Below are positions 14,799 to 24,006 of a stretch of 34,299 nucleotides of DNA, piece by piece (the stretch's first letter is position 1; each line of letters opens with the position of its first letter). This DNA is from an uncultured Alphaproteobacteria bacterium. GTDB taxonomy: Bacteria > Pseudomonadota > Alphaproteobacteria > Parvibaculales > Parvibaculaceae. A model generated the notes under the pieces. The model saw only the letters and a program-made list of their open reading frames with translations. It did no database searches and was not told the DNA's origin. The translations under genes were made by a program, and so were the position numbers. The stretch covers positions 1 through 34,299 of the forward strand of contig CAISYL010000175.1 in assembly GCA_903889655.1 (NCBI GenBank), given 5' to 3'.

Positions 14799-15509
14799 TC
14801 AGGGCTTTCCGACGCCGGGTCGCTGCTCGTCCTGAAGCACGAAGAGCGCATTGTCGGCCTTGACGCCGGAGCGCGTGTTGCGGAGCGCCACCGTCGTCTG
14901 TAGCCCCTGCGCATCCGTCACCACCCATTGGCGGAGCTGGAGGCTCGGCTGGTCGAAAACGAGGGTGAGGTCTCCCGGTGCGTTGCCGCTCTTGTCCTGA
15001 AGAACCAGCCGAAGCACGCCCGGCTGGCGCTGTACGCCGAGAATGCGGGTGTCTTCCACAAGGTCGATATGGGAGGCGAGGATGATGCCGAGCGGCGTCG
15101 AACTGATCGGGTAGCGCTGGGCGGCCGAAAATCCGTCCTTCACCGCGACCCAGGTGCCGTCCGCGACGACCAGCGTCTTTTGCGGCGGGGTATATTCAAA
15201 ACGCAGCCGGCCGGGTCGGCGCAGATAGAACTTGCCTTCGGCCAGCGACCCGTCGGGACCGACCTGCAGGAAATTTCCCTGAAGGTCCGAAAGCCCGTTG
15301 AGATAGGCATCCACTTTCCCGATGTCGGCCTCGTCCTCCGCCGTCAGCGGATGGGCCTTCAATGCCGGCCGCGTTTCGGCATGGGCCACCGTCACGTCGG
15401 CCGTCGCGATGGCAAGCGCCAGCACGCCGAGGCCGATCAGAGCCGCGGTGACGAGCATTGCCTGACGAATGCGTCGGCTTTGATCGAGGTTTCTCATGAG
15501 GAAAAGCAT
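14799..15509 (-). CDS. LolA-like periplasmic lipoprotein carrier
   Basis: A ~236-residue exported protein. A hydrophobic signal segment at ~19-42 ends in TVAHA-ETRP. The mature part matches the LolA fold: LNGLSDLQGNFLQVGPDGSL, AEGKFYLRRPGRLRFEYTPP, LVVADGTWVAV and the C-terminal beta-strands (TLVFDQPSLQLRQWVVTDAQG). It should shuttle lipoproteins from the inner to the outer membrane. The ATG at 15509 has AAAAGG about 7 nt upstream; 15497 is an alternative. It follows ftsK on the same strand with a 141-bp gap, an arrangement common in proteobacteria (ftsK-lolA). Confidence 0.88.
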   Translation of the reverse strand: MLFLMRNLDQSRRIRQAMLVTAALIGLGVLALAIATADVTVAHAETRPALKAHPLTAEDEADIGKVDAYLNGLSDLQGNFLQVGPDGSLAEGKFYLRRPGRLRFEYTPPQKTLVVADGTWVAVKDGFSAAQRYPISSTPLGIILASHIDLVEDTRILGVQRQPGVLRLVLQDKSGNAPGDLTLVFDQPSLQLRQWVVTDAQGLQTTVALRNTRSGVKADNALFVLQDEQRPGVGKP

Positions 15510-15650
15510 GTTGGCCTTTTGTGGCGAAAAGAAGAAAGACGAAGGGCGGCGCGGCGGCCATTTGCCGGAGAAAGGCGGGCAGTTCAATTTGAGTCTCAGC
15601 TGTGGCAACAAAGCCGCAGCTTTCGACGCTGCGCTTGCTGCGCCCAAATA

Positions 15651-18281
15651 TCAGTGGTCGCCAACCAGAACTTCGCGCTTGCCCTGATGATTGGGTGGGC
15701 TGACGACGCCCTGTTCTTCCATAAGCTCTATCAGCCGCGCGGCGCGATTGTAACCGATCTGCAACCGGCGCTGGATGTAGCTTGTCGAAGCGCGCTTGTC
15801 GCGCGCGACGATCGCCACCGCCTTGTCGTAAAGATCGTCGCCGGAGCCGCCGCCTTCGCCGTCGAGGCCGAACATCTCGCCGTTTTCTTCCGGCTCGGCC
15901 GTGATCGCTTCCAGATATTCCGGCACGCCCTGACGTTTCAGGAAAGTCACGACCTTCTCGACTTCCTCGTCCGAGACGAAGGGTCCGTGTACGCGGCGGA
16001 TGCGGCCGCCGCCGGCCATGTAGAGCATGTCGCCCTGGCCGAGCAATTGTTCGGCGCCCTGTTCGCCCAGAATCGTGCGGCTGTCGATCTTCGACGTCAC
16101 CTGAAACGAAATGCGCGTCGGGAAATTCGCCTTGATCGTGCCGGTGATGACGTCGACCGAGGGGCGCTGCGTCGCGGTGATGATGTGGATGCCGGCGGCG
16201 CGCGCCATCTGCGCCAGGCGCTGCACCGCGCCTTCGATTTCCTTGCCCGCCACCATCATCAGGTCGGCCATTTCGTCGACGATGACGACGATGAAGGGCA
16301 TGGGCGAGAGGTCCATCTCCTCTTCCTCGTAGATCGCCTTGCCCGTTTCCTTGTCGAAGCCGGTCTGCACGGTGCGGACCAGCACCTCGCCCTTGGCGTC
16401 GGCGTCGATGACGCGGGTGTTGTAGCCGTCGATGTTCCGTACGCCGACCTTCGACATCTTGCGATAGCGGTCCTCCATCTCCTTGACGACCCATTTGAGC
16501 GCGACGACGGCCTTTTTGGGTTCCGTCACGACGGGGGCGAGGAGATGCGGGATGCCGTCATAGACCGAGAGTTCGAGCATCTTCGGGTCGATCATGATCA
16601 GCTTGCACTGGTCGGGCGAGAGCCTGTAGAGGATCGACAGGATCATCGTGTTGATGCCGACCGACTTGCCCGAGCCCGTGGTGCCGGCGATCAGGAGATG
16701 CGGCATGCGGGCGAGGTCGGAGACGACGGGCTCGCCGCCGATGTTCTTGCCGAGCGCCAGCGCGAGTTTCGAACTCGCATTCTCGTAGTCCGACGTTTCG
16801 AGCAATTCGCGCAGGAAGACCATCTCGCGCTTGACGTTCGGAAGCTCGATGCCGATCGCATTGCGGCCGGGCACGACCGCGACGCGGGCCGAAACCGCGC
16901 TCATCGAACGGGCGATGTCGTCGGCGAGCGCGATCACGCGGGACGATTTGATGCCGGGCGCGGGTTCGAGTTCGTACAGCGTGACGACGGGGCCGGGGCG
17001 GACATTGATGATCTCGCCGCGGATGCCGAAATCGTCGAGCACGGATTCCAGAAGCCGCGCATTCTGTTGCAGCGCCTCGTCGCTCATCAGCGTCGCGGCG
17101 CCGAGCGATTTCGGTTTCGTCAGCAGGCTCAGCGGCGGGAGCTGGTAATCGCTTTTCGGTTCGAGCGCCAGTGTCGGCTGCGCCTCGCGGGCGGCGCGCT
17201 TCGACGGTTTGGCGATCTTCGCGGCGGTGCGGCTCACGGGCGGCACGGGCTTGCCGCCGAGCTTGGGCTCGAGGCGCGAGACGCGGCCGGGAAGCTCGTC
17301 ATCATCCTCGTCGAGATCGACGTCGATCTCGTCCTCGTCCTCTTCGTCGTCAGGCGCGGATTTCCGGGCGGCATTGCGTCCGCCGAAAGTCGCCATGCGC
17401 GCCTCGGCGATCTCGTCGGCCGAAAGCGGCGCATATTCGCCTTCGCGCATCAGCCGGTCGCGCAGGTCGGTAACGATGTCGCCGACCGCCCAGGCCATGA
17501 CGCGCAGCCGGCTCGGCTCGACGTCGGGGCGGTGGGGCCGCTTGCCGCGGCGCTGCGACGGTCGCTGTGCCACAGGCGCCGCTTCGATTTCGGCTTCGCC
17601 GCGGCGACGGCGGCGAACGGGATAGGCGAGCGGCAATTCCTCTTCGTCCTCTTCCTCCTCGCGGCGCCAGAAGGCGGCGCGGTTCGCCAGCGCAACGACC
17701 TCGTTCCATTCGAGGTCGGCGGCATAGAGCGTCAGGAAACCGGCGATGGGCGCCGCAATGAAGGCCGTCAACGCATAGGAGAGACCGTTGCCGATCACCG
17801 GAGAGGTGAAGCCGAGGCTGATATGGGTCAGCGTGTCGCCGACGATGCCGCCGAAGCCGATCCGTGGCGCCAGCGCCCAGATGCCGAGCATCGGCAACGC
17901 GCTCAGGAAGGCGGCGGAGAAAAGCGTCGCGGCGAGCCAGGCGGCGACGCGCAGCACCGGGCGGCGCACGCCGTCATGCCGCGCGAGGCGATAGCCCCAG
18001 GCGATCAGCGGCATCAGCAGAATGAGAGCCGCAAGGCCGAGCGCCTGCAGCAGCACATCCGAGACATGCGCGCCCCAGAAGCCCATCAGGTTCTGCGGCG
18101 GGGCGTTGGTCGATTTGTTCCAGCTCGGGTCGGCGGCCGACCAGCTCATCAGCGCGACGAGGCCGAAAAGACCGAGCGCGACCAGCGCCGCGCCCGCGAC
18201 TTCCTCGAAACGGCGGCCGAGAAACACGCGCACGCCCATCGGCAGAAAGGCGAGCGGGTTTGCCCAACTCCTCACACGCAT
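15651..18281 (-). CDS. ftsK: DNA translocase FtsK
   Basis: An ~876-residue septal DNA pump. The N-terminal ~200 residues hold four membrane helices ([17 protein letters not shown] and others). An acidic/basic low-complexity linker with [10 protein letters not shown] and [16 protein letters not shown] follows. The motor domain has a Walker A, GTTGSGKS, at ~533-540, then [11 protein letters not shown] and Walker [13 protein letters not shown]. The C-terminal gamma winged helix ([22 protein letters not shown]) recognises KOPS. It moves chromosome ends to dif and activates XerCD. The ATG at 18281 has GGAGG directly against it; a GTG at 18275, 6 nt after that GGAGG, is better spaced. It lies 125 bp after the dapC-like gene. 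Confidence 0.95.
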   Translation of the reverse strand: MRVRSWANPLAFLPMGVRVFLGRRFEEVAGAALVALGLFGLVALMSWSAADPSWNKSTNAPPQNLMGFWGAHVSDVLLQALGLAALILLMPLIAWGYRLARHDGVRRPVLRVAAWLAATLFSAAFLSALPMLGIWALAPRIGFGGIVGDTLTHISLGFTSPVIGNGLSYALTAFIAAPIAGFLTLYAADLEWNEVVALANRAAFWRREEEEDEEELPLAYPVRRRRRGEAEIEAAPVAQRPSQRRGKRPHRPDVEPSRLRVMAWAVGDIVTDLRDRLMREGEYAPLSADEIAEARMATFGGRNAARKSAPDDEEDEDEIDVDLDEDDDELPGRVSRLEPKLGGKPVPPVSRTAAKIAKPSKRAAREAQPTLALEPKSDYQLPPLSLLTKPKSLGAATLMSDEALQQNARLLESVLDDFGIRGEIINVRPGPVVTLYELEPAPGIKSSRVIALADDIARSMSAVSARVAVVPGRNAIGIELPNVKREMVFLRELLETSDYENASSKLALALGKNIGGEPVVSDLARMPHLLIAGTTGSGKSVGINTMILSILYRLSPDQCKLIMIDPKMLELSVYDGIPHLLAPVVTEPKKAVVALKWVVKEMEDRYRKMSKVGVRNIDGYNTRVIDADAKGEVLVRTVQTGFDKETGKAIYEEEEMDLSPMPFIVVIVDEMADLMMVAGKEIEGAVQRLAQMARAAGIHIITATQRPSVDVITGTIKANFPTRISFQVTSKIDSRTILGEQGAEQLLGQGDMLYMAGGGRIRRVHGPFVSDEEVEKVVTFLKRQGVPEYLEAITAEPEENGEMFGLDGEGGGSGDDLYDKAVAIVARDKRASTSYIQRRLQIGYNRAARLIELMEEQGVVSPPNHQGKREVLVGDH

Positions 18282-18405
18282 CCTCCAACTGTCGCGCACC
18301 GGCGCGGCTTTCGCCGGCTTGCGCGATCCCTTGCCACCCGACGGCCGCCCACGCGCCGACGCACCGATCACAGTCCCGGTTCCCTGCTCACAGCCGGTTC
18401 CCCGC

Positions 18406-19629
18406 TCACAAAATATCCGCCATGCGGGCGAGCGCTTCTTCGGTCGCGGCCTGTTCGTTGACCAGGGCGACGCGGATATAGGCGGCACCCGGATTGCCGC
18501 CGCCGTCAATCGAATCTTCGCGCGAGAGATACTTGCCGGGCAAGACCTTCACGCCGCCTTTCGCCCAAAGTTCACGCGTCGCGGCCTCGCCGTCGCCGAC
18601 ATCGAGCCAGAGGAAGAAGCCGCCTGCCGGGCGGTAGAAGCCGAAGCGATTGCCGAAGATGCGCGTCGCCGCATCGATCTTGGCGCGGTAGCGGGCGCGG
18701 TTCTCCTCGACATGAGCCTCGTCGTTCCAGGCGGCGGCCGACGCCGCCATGATCGGCAGCGGCACCTGCGGGGCCGCGACATTGCGGAAATTGCGGAAAC
18801 GGACCAGGAAGTCGCGGTCGCCGGCGATGAAGCCCGAGCGCAGGCCCGGCAGGCTCGAGCGTTTCGAGAGCGAATGGAAGACCACGACGTTCTCAAGTGT
18901 CCCCGAAAGCTCGATCGCGGCCTGAAGCGCGCCGGCCGGTTTCTCGCGGTCGTAGATCTCGGCATAGCATTCGTCGATCGCGAGCAGGATGGCGTGGCGG
19001 CGCGCGAGGCGGATCAGGTCTTTCAGGTAGTCGAGGCTCGCCACCGCGCCCTGCGGATTGGCGGGCGAGCAGAAATAGATCATCGCGGTCCGCGCCAGCA
19101 GCTCTTCGGGCAGGCCCGCGAAATCCGGCATGAAATCATTGTCGCGCGTCGCCGCCACATAGACGGGCTCGGCCCCGGCGGCGAGTGCCGCGGCCGCGTA
19201 GCATTGGTAGAAGGGGTTCGGCATCAGGATCGCCGGGCGCCGGCCCTTCTTCGACAAGGGCGTCGCGACGAAGGCGATGTTGAAGAGCGCCTCCCTTGTG
19301 CCGTTGACGGGCAGGATCTGAAGCTCAGGATCGAGCGGCTTTTTCGGGCCGATCACGTCCGGCCCCAGCCCGTAGCGGCGGCTGAGCCAGGCGGCGACGG
19401 CGGTGCGGAAATCGGGCGTGCCGGAGATCGGTGGATATTTGCCGAATTCCTTCGCGTGAGCGGCAATGGTCTCCGAGACGAAGGCCGGAAAGGGGTGCTG
19501 CGGCTCGCCCAGCGACATGACGATCGGCGGCTTGCCCGGGGCGATCCCTTCGATCAGCGCGTTGAGGCGCGGAAAGGGTCCGTCGGGCAGCGTCTCGAAA
19601 CGATTATGGCTCAGGTCCGGCGCGGTCAT
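18406..19629 (-). CDS. dapC: Class I aminotransferase, probable succinyldiaminopimelate transaminase (DapC)
   Basis: A 407-residue PLP fold-type I enzyme. It shows the substrate-side [33 protein letters not shown], the PLP ring-stacking region [24 protein letters not shown], and the Schiff-base Lys in [20 protein letters not shown]. The LGEPQHP and [12 protein letters not shown] patterns are those I associate with DapC-type enzymes of lysine and peptidoglycan-precursor synthesis. The ATG at 19629 begins the conserved part. It lies directly upstream of ftsK on the same strand, and its upstream region has a DnaA box and GANTC sites. Confidence 0.83.
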   Translation of the reverse strand: MTAPDLSHNRFETLPDGPFPRLNALIEGIAPGKPPIVMSLGEPQHPFPAFVSETIAAHAKEFGKYPPISGTPDFRTAVAAWLSRRYGLGPDVIGPKKPLDPELQILPVNGTREALFNIAFVATPLSKKGRRPAILMPNPFYQCYAAAALAAGAEPVYVAATRDNDFMPDFAGLPEELLARTAMIYFCSPANPQGAVASLDYLKDLIRLARRHAILLAIDECYAEIYDREKPAGALQAAIELSGTLENVVVFHSLSKRSSLPGLRSGFIAGDRDFLVRFRNFRNVAAPQVPLPIMAASAAAWNDEAHVEENRARYRAKIDAATRIFGNRFGFYRPAGGFFLWLDVGDGEAATRELWAKGGVKVLPGKYLSREDSIDGGGNPGAAYIRVALVNEQAATEEALARMADIL

Positions 19630-19736
19630 GAAGGCGCAGCATCTCCTCGGCAGCCCGCGCGAGCGGACATGGCAAAAAGTTCGCCCGCGAAGCAGGTGTC
19701 GCTTCACGGCGTGTCATGATCTTACCGGGCTCTCTG

Positions 19737-19806
19737 GAGTCGGTCTAGCCGTCTGGATTTGCCGGATCGGTGGAAAAACCTGTGGAGTCCTCGGGTCTTA
19801 TCCACA
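19737..19806. promoter_or_regulatory. DnaA box and GANTC sites upstream of dapC-ftsK
   Basis: A perfect DnaA box, TTATCCACA, is at 19798-19806. Two GAGTC sites (CcrM-type GANTC methylation motif) are at 19737-19741 and 19785-19789. All lie 108-177 bp upstream of the dapC-like start. TGTGGA at 19781-19786 is a partial second box in opposite orientation. Sites are seen directly; cell-cycle control is inferred. Confidence 0.45.
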
Positions 19807-19857
19807 CAAGTGGAAGTAATTCCTCAGTGTCTCGTTAACCTTTTGCCGCTGGCTCAC

Positions 19858-21108
19858 TCAGCGTTGCATCATCTCGGCTTCCGGATTGGCGCCGATCTTG
19901 TGGATGGCGAGATCCGCGCCCTGCATTTCCTCCTCGCGGGTGAGGCGGATGCCGACAAGCCGGCGGAGGGCGCCATAGACGAGGAAGCCTGCCGCCAGCG
20001 CATAGGCCGCGCCGCCCAGAGAGCCGACGAGCTGGGCGCCGAAGGAGACGCCGCCCATGCCGCCCAGCGAAGCGAGGCCGAAGATGCCGCAGGCGATGCC
20101 GCCCCAGAGGCCGCAGAGCCCGTGCAGCGCCCAGACGCCCAGCACGTCGTCGAGCTTCAGCCGGCGCTGGCTCCAGTCGAACATCGCAACGAAGAGCACC
20201 CCGGCTATGCCGCCGGTGATGAGGGCGCCGATCGGGTGCATCAGGTCGGAGCCCGCGCAGACCGCCACAAGGCCCGCCAGCGCGCCGTTATGGACGAAGC
20301 CCGGATCGTTCCGGCCGGCGATCAGCGCGGTCAGGATGCCGCCCACCATCGCCATCAGCGAATTGAGGGCGACGAGGCCGGAGATTGCGGCGAGCGATCC
20401 CGCCGACATCACGTTGAAGCCGAACCAGCCGATGCAGAGAAACCACGAGCCGAGCGAAAGCCAGGGAAGCGAGGAGGGCGGAAAGCCGATCAGCCGGCCT
20501 TCCCTGGTATAGCGGCCGGTGCGGTGACCGAGCATGGTGACGGCGCCGAAGGCGAGCCAGCCGCCCACCGCGTGAACGACGACCGAGCCCGCGAAGTCGT
20601 GAAACTTCGCGCCGAAGGTCGTCTGCAGCCAGGCCTGGAGCCCCAGATTGCCATGCCAGACGAGGCCCTCGAAGAAGGGATAGACGAGGGCGACGATGAT
20701 GGCGGTGGCGGCGAGCTGCGGCCAGAATTTCGCCCGCTCGGCGATGCCGCCCGAGATGATGGCCGGGATCGCGGCGGCGAATGTCAGCAGGAAGAAGAAT
20801 TTGACCAGATCGCGTCCCTGAGGTGCGTAAAGATGGGGCGCGCCCGCGCCGTCATTGCCGTTGAGCGTCGCGGCGGAGACGAAGAAATGGACGCCATAGG
20901 CGATGCCATAGCCGATCAGGAAATAGGCCAGCGTCGAGACGGCGAAATCGACGAGGATCTTCACCAGCGCGTTGACCTGGTTCTTGTGCCTGACCGTGCC
21001 GACCTCGAGAAAGGCGAAGCCCGAATGCATGGCGAAGACGAGGATGGCGCCCATCAGAATGAAAAACACATCCGCGCCGTCGGCGACGCTGGGTCCGGTC
21101 GAAATCAT
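19858..21108 (-). CDS. amt: Ammonium transporter (Amt family), second copy
   Basis: A 416-residue inner-membrane channel with ~11 hydrophobic helices. Amt family marks are GADVFFILMGAILVFAMHSG, FAFLEVGTVRHKN, IPAIISGGIAERAKFW, the first pore His in DFAGSVVVHAVGGW and the second in VWALHGLCGLWG. It lacks a signal peptide and is ~30 residues shorter than the other copy. The C-terminal tail (REEEMQGADLAIHKIG) keeps the PII-interacting helix. AGGAAGGACC precedes the ATG. It has its own sigma-54-like promoter (21239-21256) and stands alone downstream of the glnK terminator. It is a paralogue of the amtB at 22257-23594, not a duplicate. Confidence 0.93.
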   Translation of the reverse strand: MISTGPSVADGADVFFILMGAILVFAMHSGFAFLEVGTVRHKNQVNALVKILVDFAVSTLAYFLIGYGIAYGVHFFVSAATLNGNDGAGAPHLYAPQGRDLVKFFFLLTFAAAIPAIISGGIAERAKFWPQLAATAIIVALVYPFFEGLVWHGNLGLQAWLQTTFGAKFHDFAGSVVVHAVGGWLAFGAVTMLGHRTGRYTREGRLIGFPPSSLPWLSLGSWFLCIGWFGFNVMSAGSLAAISGLVALNSLMAMVGGILTALIAGRNDPGFVHNGALAGLVAVCAGSDLMHPIGALITGGIAGVLFVAMFDWSQRRLKLDDVLGVWALHGLCGLWGGIACGIFGLASLGGMGGVSFGAQLVGSLGGAAYALAAGFLVYGALRRLVGIRLTREEEMQGADLAIHKIGANPEAEMMQR

Positions 21109-21238
21109 CGGGTGGTCCTTCCTGCTCGCGCCCTTTCCGGCCGCGCGGCGGGGAAGCCTCGGGGACCGGGAGCCGTCTATTTATCGGATTGCCTGAAAGG
21201 CGATCTATTGCCGTCCTTTTGAACAGGCATTTTGCTCA

Positions 21239-21256
21239 ATCAAGAGGCATGCCAAG
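21239..21256 (-). promoter_or_regulatory. Sigma-54-like promoter of amt
   Basis: On the minus strand the site reads CTTGGCATGCCTCTTGAT. This is TGGCAT, 5 bp, TTGAT, close to the consensus TGGCAC-N5-TTGCW but with A for the usual C at -12. It lies 131 nt upstream of the amt start and shares the CTTGA end with the amtB and glnK elements. Confidence 0.5.
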
Positions 21257-21383
21257 GCGGAACCAAATTTGGGTGCGTGAAGAATCAAGGACTTGGCAGT
21301 CGCATCGGACCGAGGGCGATGAAATAGCAGGCAATCAGCTTATGAATCGAACAGACTGCTTGAGCAGTCGGCATAAATTTTAG

Positions 21384-21420
21384 GCAAACGAAAGAGCCCG
21401 GACGGGGACCATCCGGGCTC
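21384..21420 (-). terminator. Intrinsic terminator after glnK
   Basis: On the minus strand GAGCCCGGA (21420-21412) pairs over 9 bp with TCCGGGCTC (21402-21394), with a 9-nt loop, followed by TTTCGTTTG. It is about 150 nt past the glnK stop and separates it from amt. Confidence 0.75.
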
Positions 21421-21570
21421 CTGGGTCGTTTCGCGTGAGGCATGCCGGCCGATACGCTGCCGGAGTATGGCGACGGGTCTGGCCGTTTTCGGACCTGGCC
21501 CGTCCGTCCCATCGGCGTCTTCGCCCTCACAAATCGGGCGGGACGCCACGCAGGAAGAAACAGGCAGGGG

Positions 21571-21960
<390 letters not shown>

Positions 21961-22012
21961 TCACCCGGCGCGAAGACCCTTGCGGGTGCCGGCCGAGACT
22001 GCTCACCAATAA

Positions 22013-22031
22013 TCAAGAACCGTGCCGAAAG
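22013..22031 (-). promoter_or_regulatory. Sigma-54-like promoter of glnK
   Basis: On the minus strand the element reads CTTTCGGCACGGTTCTTGA. This is CGGCAC, 5 bp, TTGA, a near-match to the -24/-12 consensus. The same 19 bp occur at 23701-23719 upstream of amtB, at almost the same distance from the start codon (104 and 107 nt). Confidence 0.6.
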
Positions 22032-22185
22032 AGAAAAAACGCAATAAACCTCTGTTTTCACAAGTACTTCGGATCAGATACGCAGAAGCGGCGACATTCT
22101 GTACACGGCCAATGAAGGCCAATTCGTGAATAAAGAGGCAGTTGCTTGTTTCTTATGCAGGTTGCACTGCACCATCACTATACCG

Positions 22186-22227
22186 GAAAAAGAAGGGCGC
22201 CCGACCATCAGAATGGAGGGGCGCCCC
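22186..22227 (-). terminator. Intrinsic terminator after amtB
   Basis: The self-complementary GGGCGCCC occurs at 22219-22226 and again at 22195-22202, forming an 8-bp stem on the minus strand. TTCTTTTT follows. It is 30 nt past the amtB stop and isolates amtB from glnK. Confidence 0.8.
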
Positions 22228-22256
22228 TGTCCGCAACAGGCCCAGAAGGGCAGTGC

Positions 22257-23594
22257 TTACTGAACCACCTCACCATGCAGGTTGATGTCGAGGCCTTCGA
22301 CTTCTTCCTGCGGCGAGACGCGGAGACCGAAGAAGATCTTCACGATCATGAGGAGCACGAAGCTGCCGAGACCCGACCACACGAGGGTGTAGGCGATGCC
22401 CTTGAGCTGCGTGACGACCTGGCCCCAGTTGCCGTCGATGCCGCCAACCGGAGCGGTCGCGCCGGTCACCGCCATCGTCGCGAAGACGCCGGTGAGAATG
22501 GCACCGACGATGCCGCCGATGCAGTGCACGCCGAAGACGTCGAGCGCGTCGTCATAGCCGATGGCGCGCTTCACGCTGGTCGAAGCGATGAAGCAGATGA
22601 CGCCGGCGGCGATACCGATCCAGAGCGCGCCGACGGGGTCGACGAAGCCCGAAGCCGGGGTGATGGCGACGAGGCCGGCAACGGCGCCGGAGCACATGCC
22701 GAGAAGCGTCGGCTTCTTGTGGACGATCCATTCGGCGAACATCCAGGCGAGAGCGGCCATGCCGGTCGCGATCTGGGTGACGACGAAGGCAAAGCCCGCA
22801 CGGCCGTCAGCGGCGAGTTCCGAACCCGCGTTGAAGCCGAACCAGCCGACCCACAGGAGGGAGGCGCCGATCATCGTCAGGATGACGTTGTGCGGAGCCA
22901 TGTTTTCCTGGCCGTAGCCCTTGCGGGGCCCGAGCACGAGGCAGGTCACGAGACCGGCGATGCCGGCGTTGATGTGAACGACCGTGCCGCCGGCGAAGTC
23001 GAGCACGCCGGAGGTCATCAGGAAGCCGCCGCCCCACACCCAATGCGCGATCGGCGCATAGATGAAGATCGACCACAGCGTCATGAAGGCGAGGAGGGAC
23101 GAGAACTTCATGCGATCGGCGAAGGCGCCCGTGATGAGCGCCGGCGTGATGATCGCGAAGGTCATCTGGAAGACCATGAAGACGCTTTCGGGAATGACGC
23201 CCGAAATCGCGTTGACGTCCATGCCCTTGAGGAACAGACGATCGAAGCCGCCGATATAGGCGTTCATCGCGTCGCTCGGATTGGTCCGGAAGGCGAGCGA
23301 ATAGGTGATGATCGTCCAGATGACCGTCACGAGCGCCGTGATGGCGAAGTTCTGGGCGAGGATCGCCACGACGTTCTTTTTACGCACCATGCCGCCGTAG
23401 AAGAGGGCAAGGCCCGGAATTGTCATCATCAGCACCAGGGCTGACGAGGTCAGCATCCATGCGGTGCTGCCGCTGTCGATCTTGGGGGTATCTGCAAATG
23501 CACTACCTACCGAAGCGAGGAGCGCCAGCGTCGTAGCCGCAGCCCCGAGGGGGAGCTTTCGAAAGACCCCCTTTTCGTTTCCTTTCTCAGTCAT
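22257..23594 (-). CDS. amtB: Ammonium transporter AmtB, with cleavable signal peptide
   Basis: A 445-residue Amt channel. A signal peptide (residues 1-34, ending GSAFA before DTPK) precedes 11 membrane helices. Marks are MTIPGLALFYGGMVRKKNVV, IITPALITGAFADRMKF, the first pore His in DFAGGTVVHINAG and the second in DVFGVHCIGGIVG, and the acidic C-terminal tail EEVEGLDINLHGE that touches PII. The ATG at 23594 is chosen because GGAGAG lies about 6 nt before it; two upstream in-frame ATGs (23606, 23621) lack this. It passes NH3/NH4+ into the cytoplasm. The upstream region has a sigma-54-like promoter and NtrC-type sites. Confidence 0.95.
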   Translation of the reverse strand: MTEKGNEKGVFRKLPLGAAATTLALLASVGSAFADTPKIDSGSTAWMLTSSALVLMMTIPGLALFYGGMVRKKNVVAILAQNFAITALVTVIWTIITYSLAFRTNPSDAMNAYIGGFDRLFLKGMDVNAISGVIPESVFMVFQMTFAIITPALITGAFADRMKFSSLLAFMTLWSIFIYAPIAHWVWGGGFLMTSGVLDFAGGTVVHINAGIAGLVTCLVLGPRKGYGQENMAPHNVILTMIGASLLWVGWFGFNAGSELAADGRAGFAFVVTQIATGMAALAWMFAEWIVHKKPTLLGMCSGAVAGLVAITPASGFVDPVGALWIGIAAGVICFIASTSVKRAIGYDDALDVFGVHCIGGIVGAILTGVFATMAVTGATAPVGGIDGNWGQVVTQLKGIAYTLVWSGLGSFVLLMIVKIFFGLRVSPQEEVEGLDINLHGEVVQ

Positions 23595-23700
23595 CCGTCT
23601 CTCCATTGACTGCCGGGTCACTGCCCCCCGGCTTTGATGCGCGGGCGCCCTTTTCGTGTGTGCCTGGAGGCACCCACCGGCGCTTAAGCAACAAGCGTTC

Positions 23701-23719
23701 TCAAGAACCGTGCCGAAAG
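23701..23719 (-). promoter_or_regulatory. Sigma-54-like promoter of amtB
   Basis: This element is identical over 19 bp to the one upstream of glnK (minus strand CTTTCGGCACGGTTCTTGA), 107 nt before the amtB ATG. The -24 GG and the spacing fit sigma-54; the -12 dinucleotide is GA and not GC. Confidence 0.62.
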
Positions 23720-23800
23720 GGTAGAACCCCGATAGCGCCTTGATTCGCCCCGTACTTTTGGGACGCTACGGGAAATTGAACCGAGTTTGACCTCGAAAAC

Positions 23801-23846
23801 TGCACAATTATAGTGCAAATTGAGCCTCTCGCATAATATTTGTGCA
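23801..23846. promoter_or_regulatory. NtrC-type enhancer sites
   Basis: TGCACAATTATAGTGCA (23801-23817) is a perfect TGCAC-N7-GTGCA dyad, the arrangement of NtrC sites. A second, weaker 17-bp match, CGCATAATATTTGTGCA (23830-23846), is 29 bp further up, about three helical turns. Both lie 80-150 bp upstream of the amtB sigma-54-like promoter, the usual enhancer distance. The sites are seen directly; NtrC binding is inferred. Confidence 0.65.
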
Positions 23847-23915
23847 TAGACTCACGCGCATACAGGAAGCGAGACTTCAACCTGACTTTCGCGATTTCCG
23901 CGCCTCCGCTAGAAC

Positions 23916-23938
23916 TTTACGGAGTAAGGGGCCGTAAA
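23916..23938 (+). promoter_or_regulatory. Hairpin upstream of the PQQ dehydrogenase
   Basis: TTTACGG (23916-23922) is repeated inverted as CCGTAAA (23932-23938) with a 9-nt loop, 69 bp before the ATG. It may be an operator or a leader hairpin; there is no basis to choose. Confidence 0.3.
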
Positions 23939-24006
23939 TCAGAGCCCCGGCGTCGGAGAGGCCCCTTCAAGGGCCGCTCCCAGGGAAACGAACGGATGGG
24001 GAGGTC

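Larger units (their letters stand above)
21109..21570. other. Intergenic region between amt and glnK
   Basis: This 460-bp stretch has no supportable gene. It holds the sigma-54-like element at 21239-21256, a dyad ACCAAATTTGGGT at 21262-21274, a 7+7 bp dyad GACTGCT-TG-AGCAGTC at 21354-21369, and the glnK terminator at 21384-21420. Confidence 0.6.
23595..24006. other. Divergent regulatory region between amtB and PQQ dehydrogenase
   Basis: This 412-bp region is non-coding. From the amtB side it holds the sigma-54-like promoter (23701-23719), two NtrC-type sites (23801-23846), a hairpin TTTACGG/CCGTAAA (23916-23938) and a GGCCC/GGGCC dyad near 23961-23976. A GGGGAGG Shine-Dalgarno stands before the dehydrogenase ATG. 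Confidence 0.6.

Noticed and set aside
14928-18461. Very long open frame on the plus strand opposite lolA and ftsK
   Set aside because: It is antisense to two well-recognised genes. Its protein is Arg/His/Asp-rich with no family signature, as expected from the complement of high-GC codons.
19798-19806. Replication origin at the DnaA box
   Set aside because: Only one perfect box is present, with no AT-rich unwinding element or origin genes nearby; promoter control is the simpler reading.
21262-21274. ACCAAATTTGGGT dyad as an NtrC site for amt
   Set aside because: Arms lack the TGCAC/GTGCA ends, and it lies almost against the -24 element, too near for an enhancer.
21354-21369. GACTGCT-TG-AGCAGTC dyad as a terminator
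   Set aside because: There is no T-run on either strand. A protein site is possible, but there is no evidence for which factor.
22146-23444. Open frame opposite amtB
   Set aside because: Antisense to a textbook Amt protein; composition is typical of a reverse-strand shadow.
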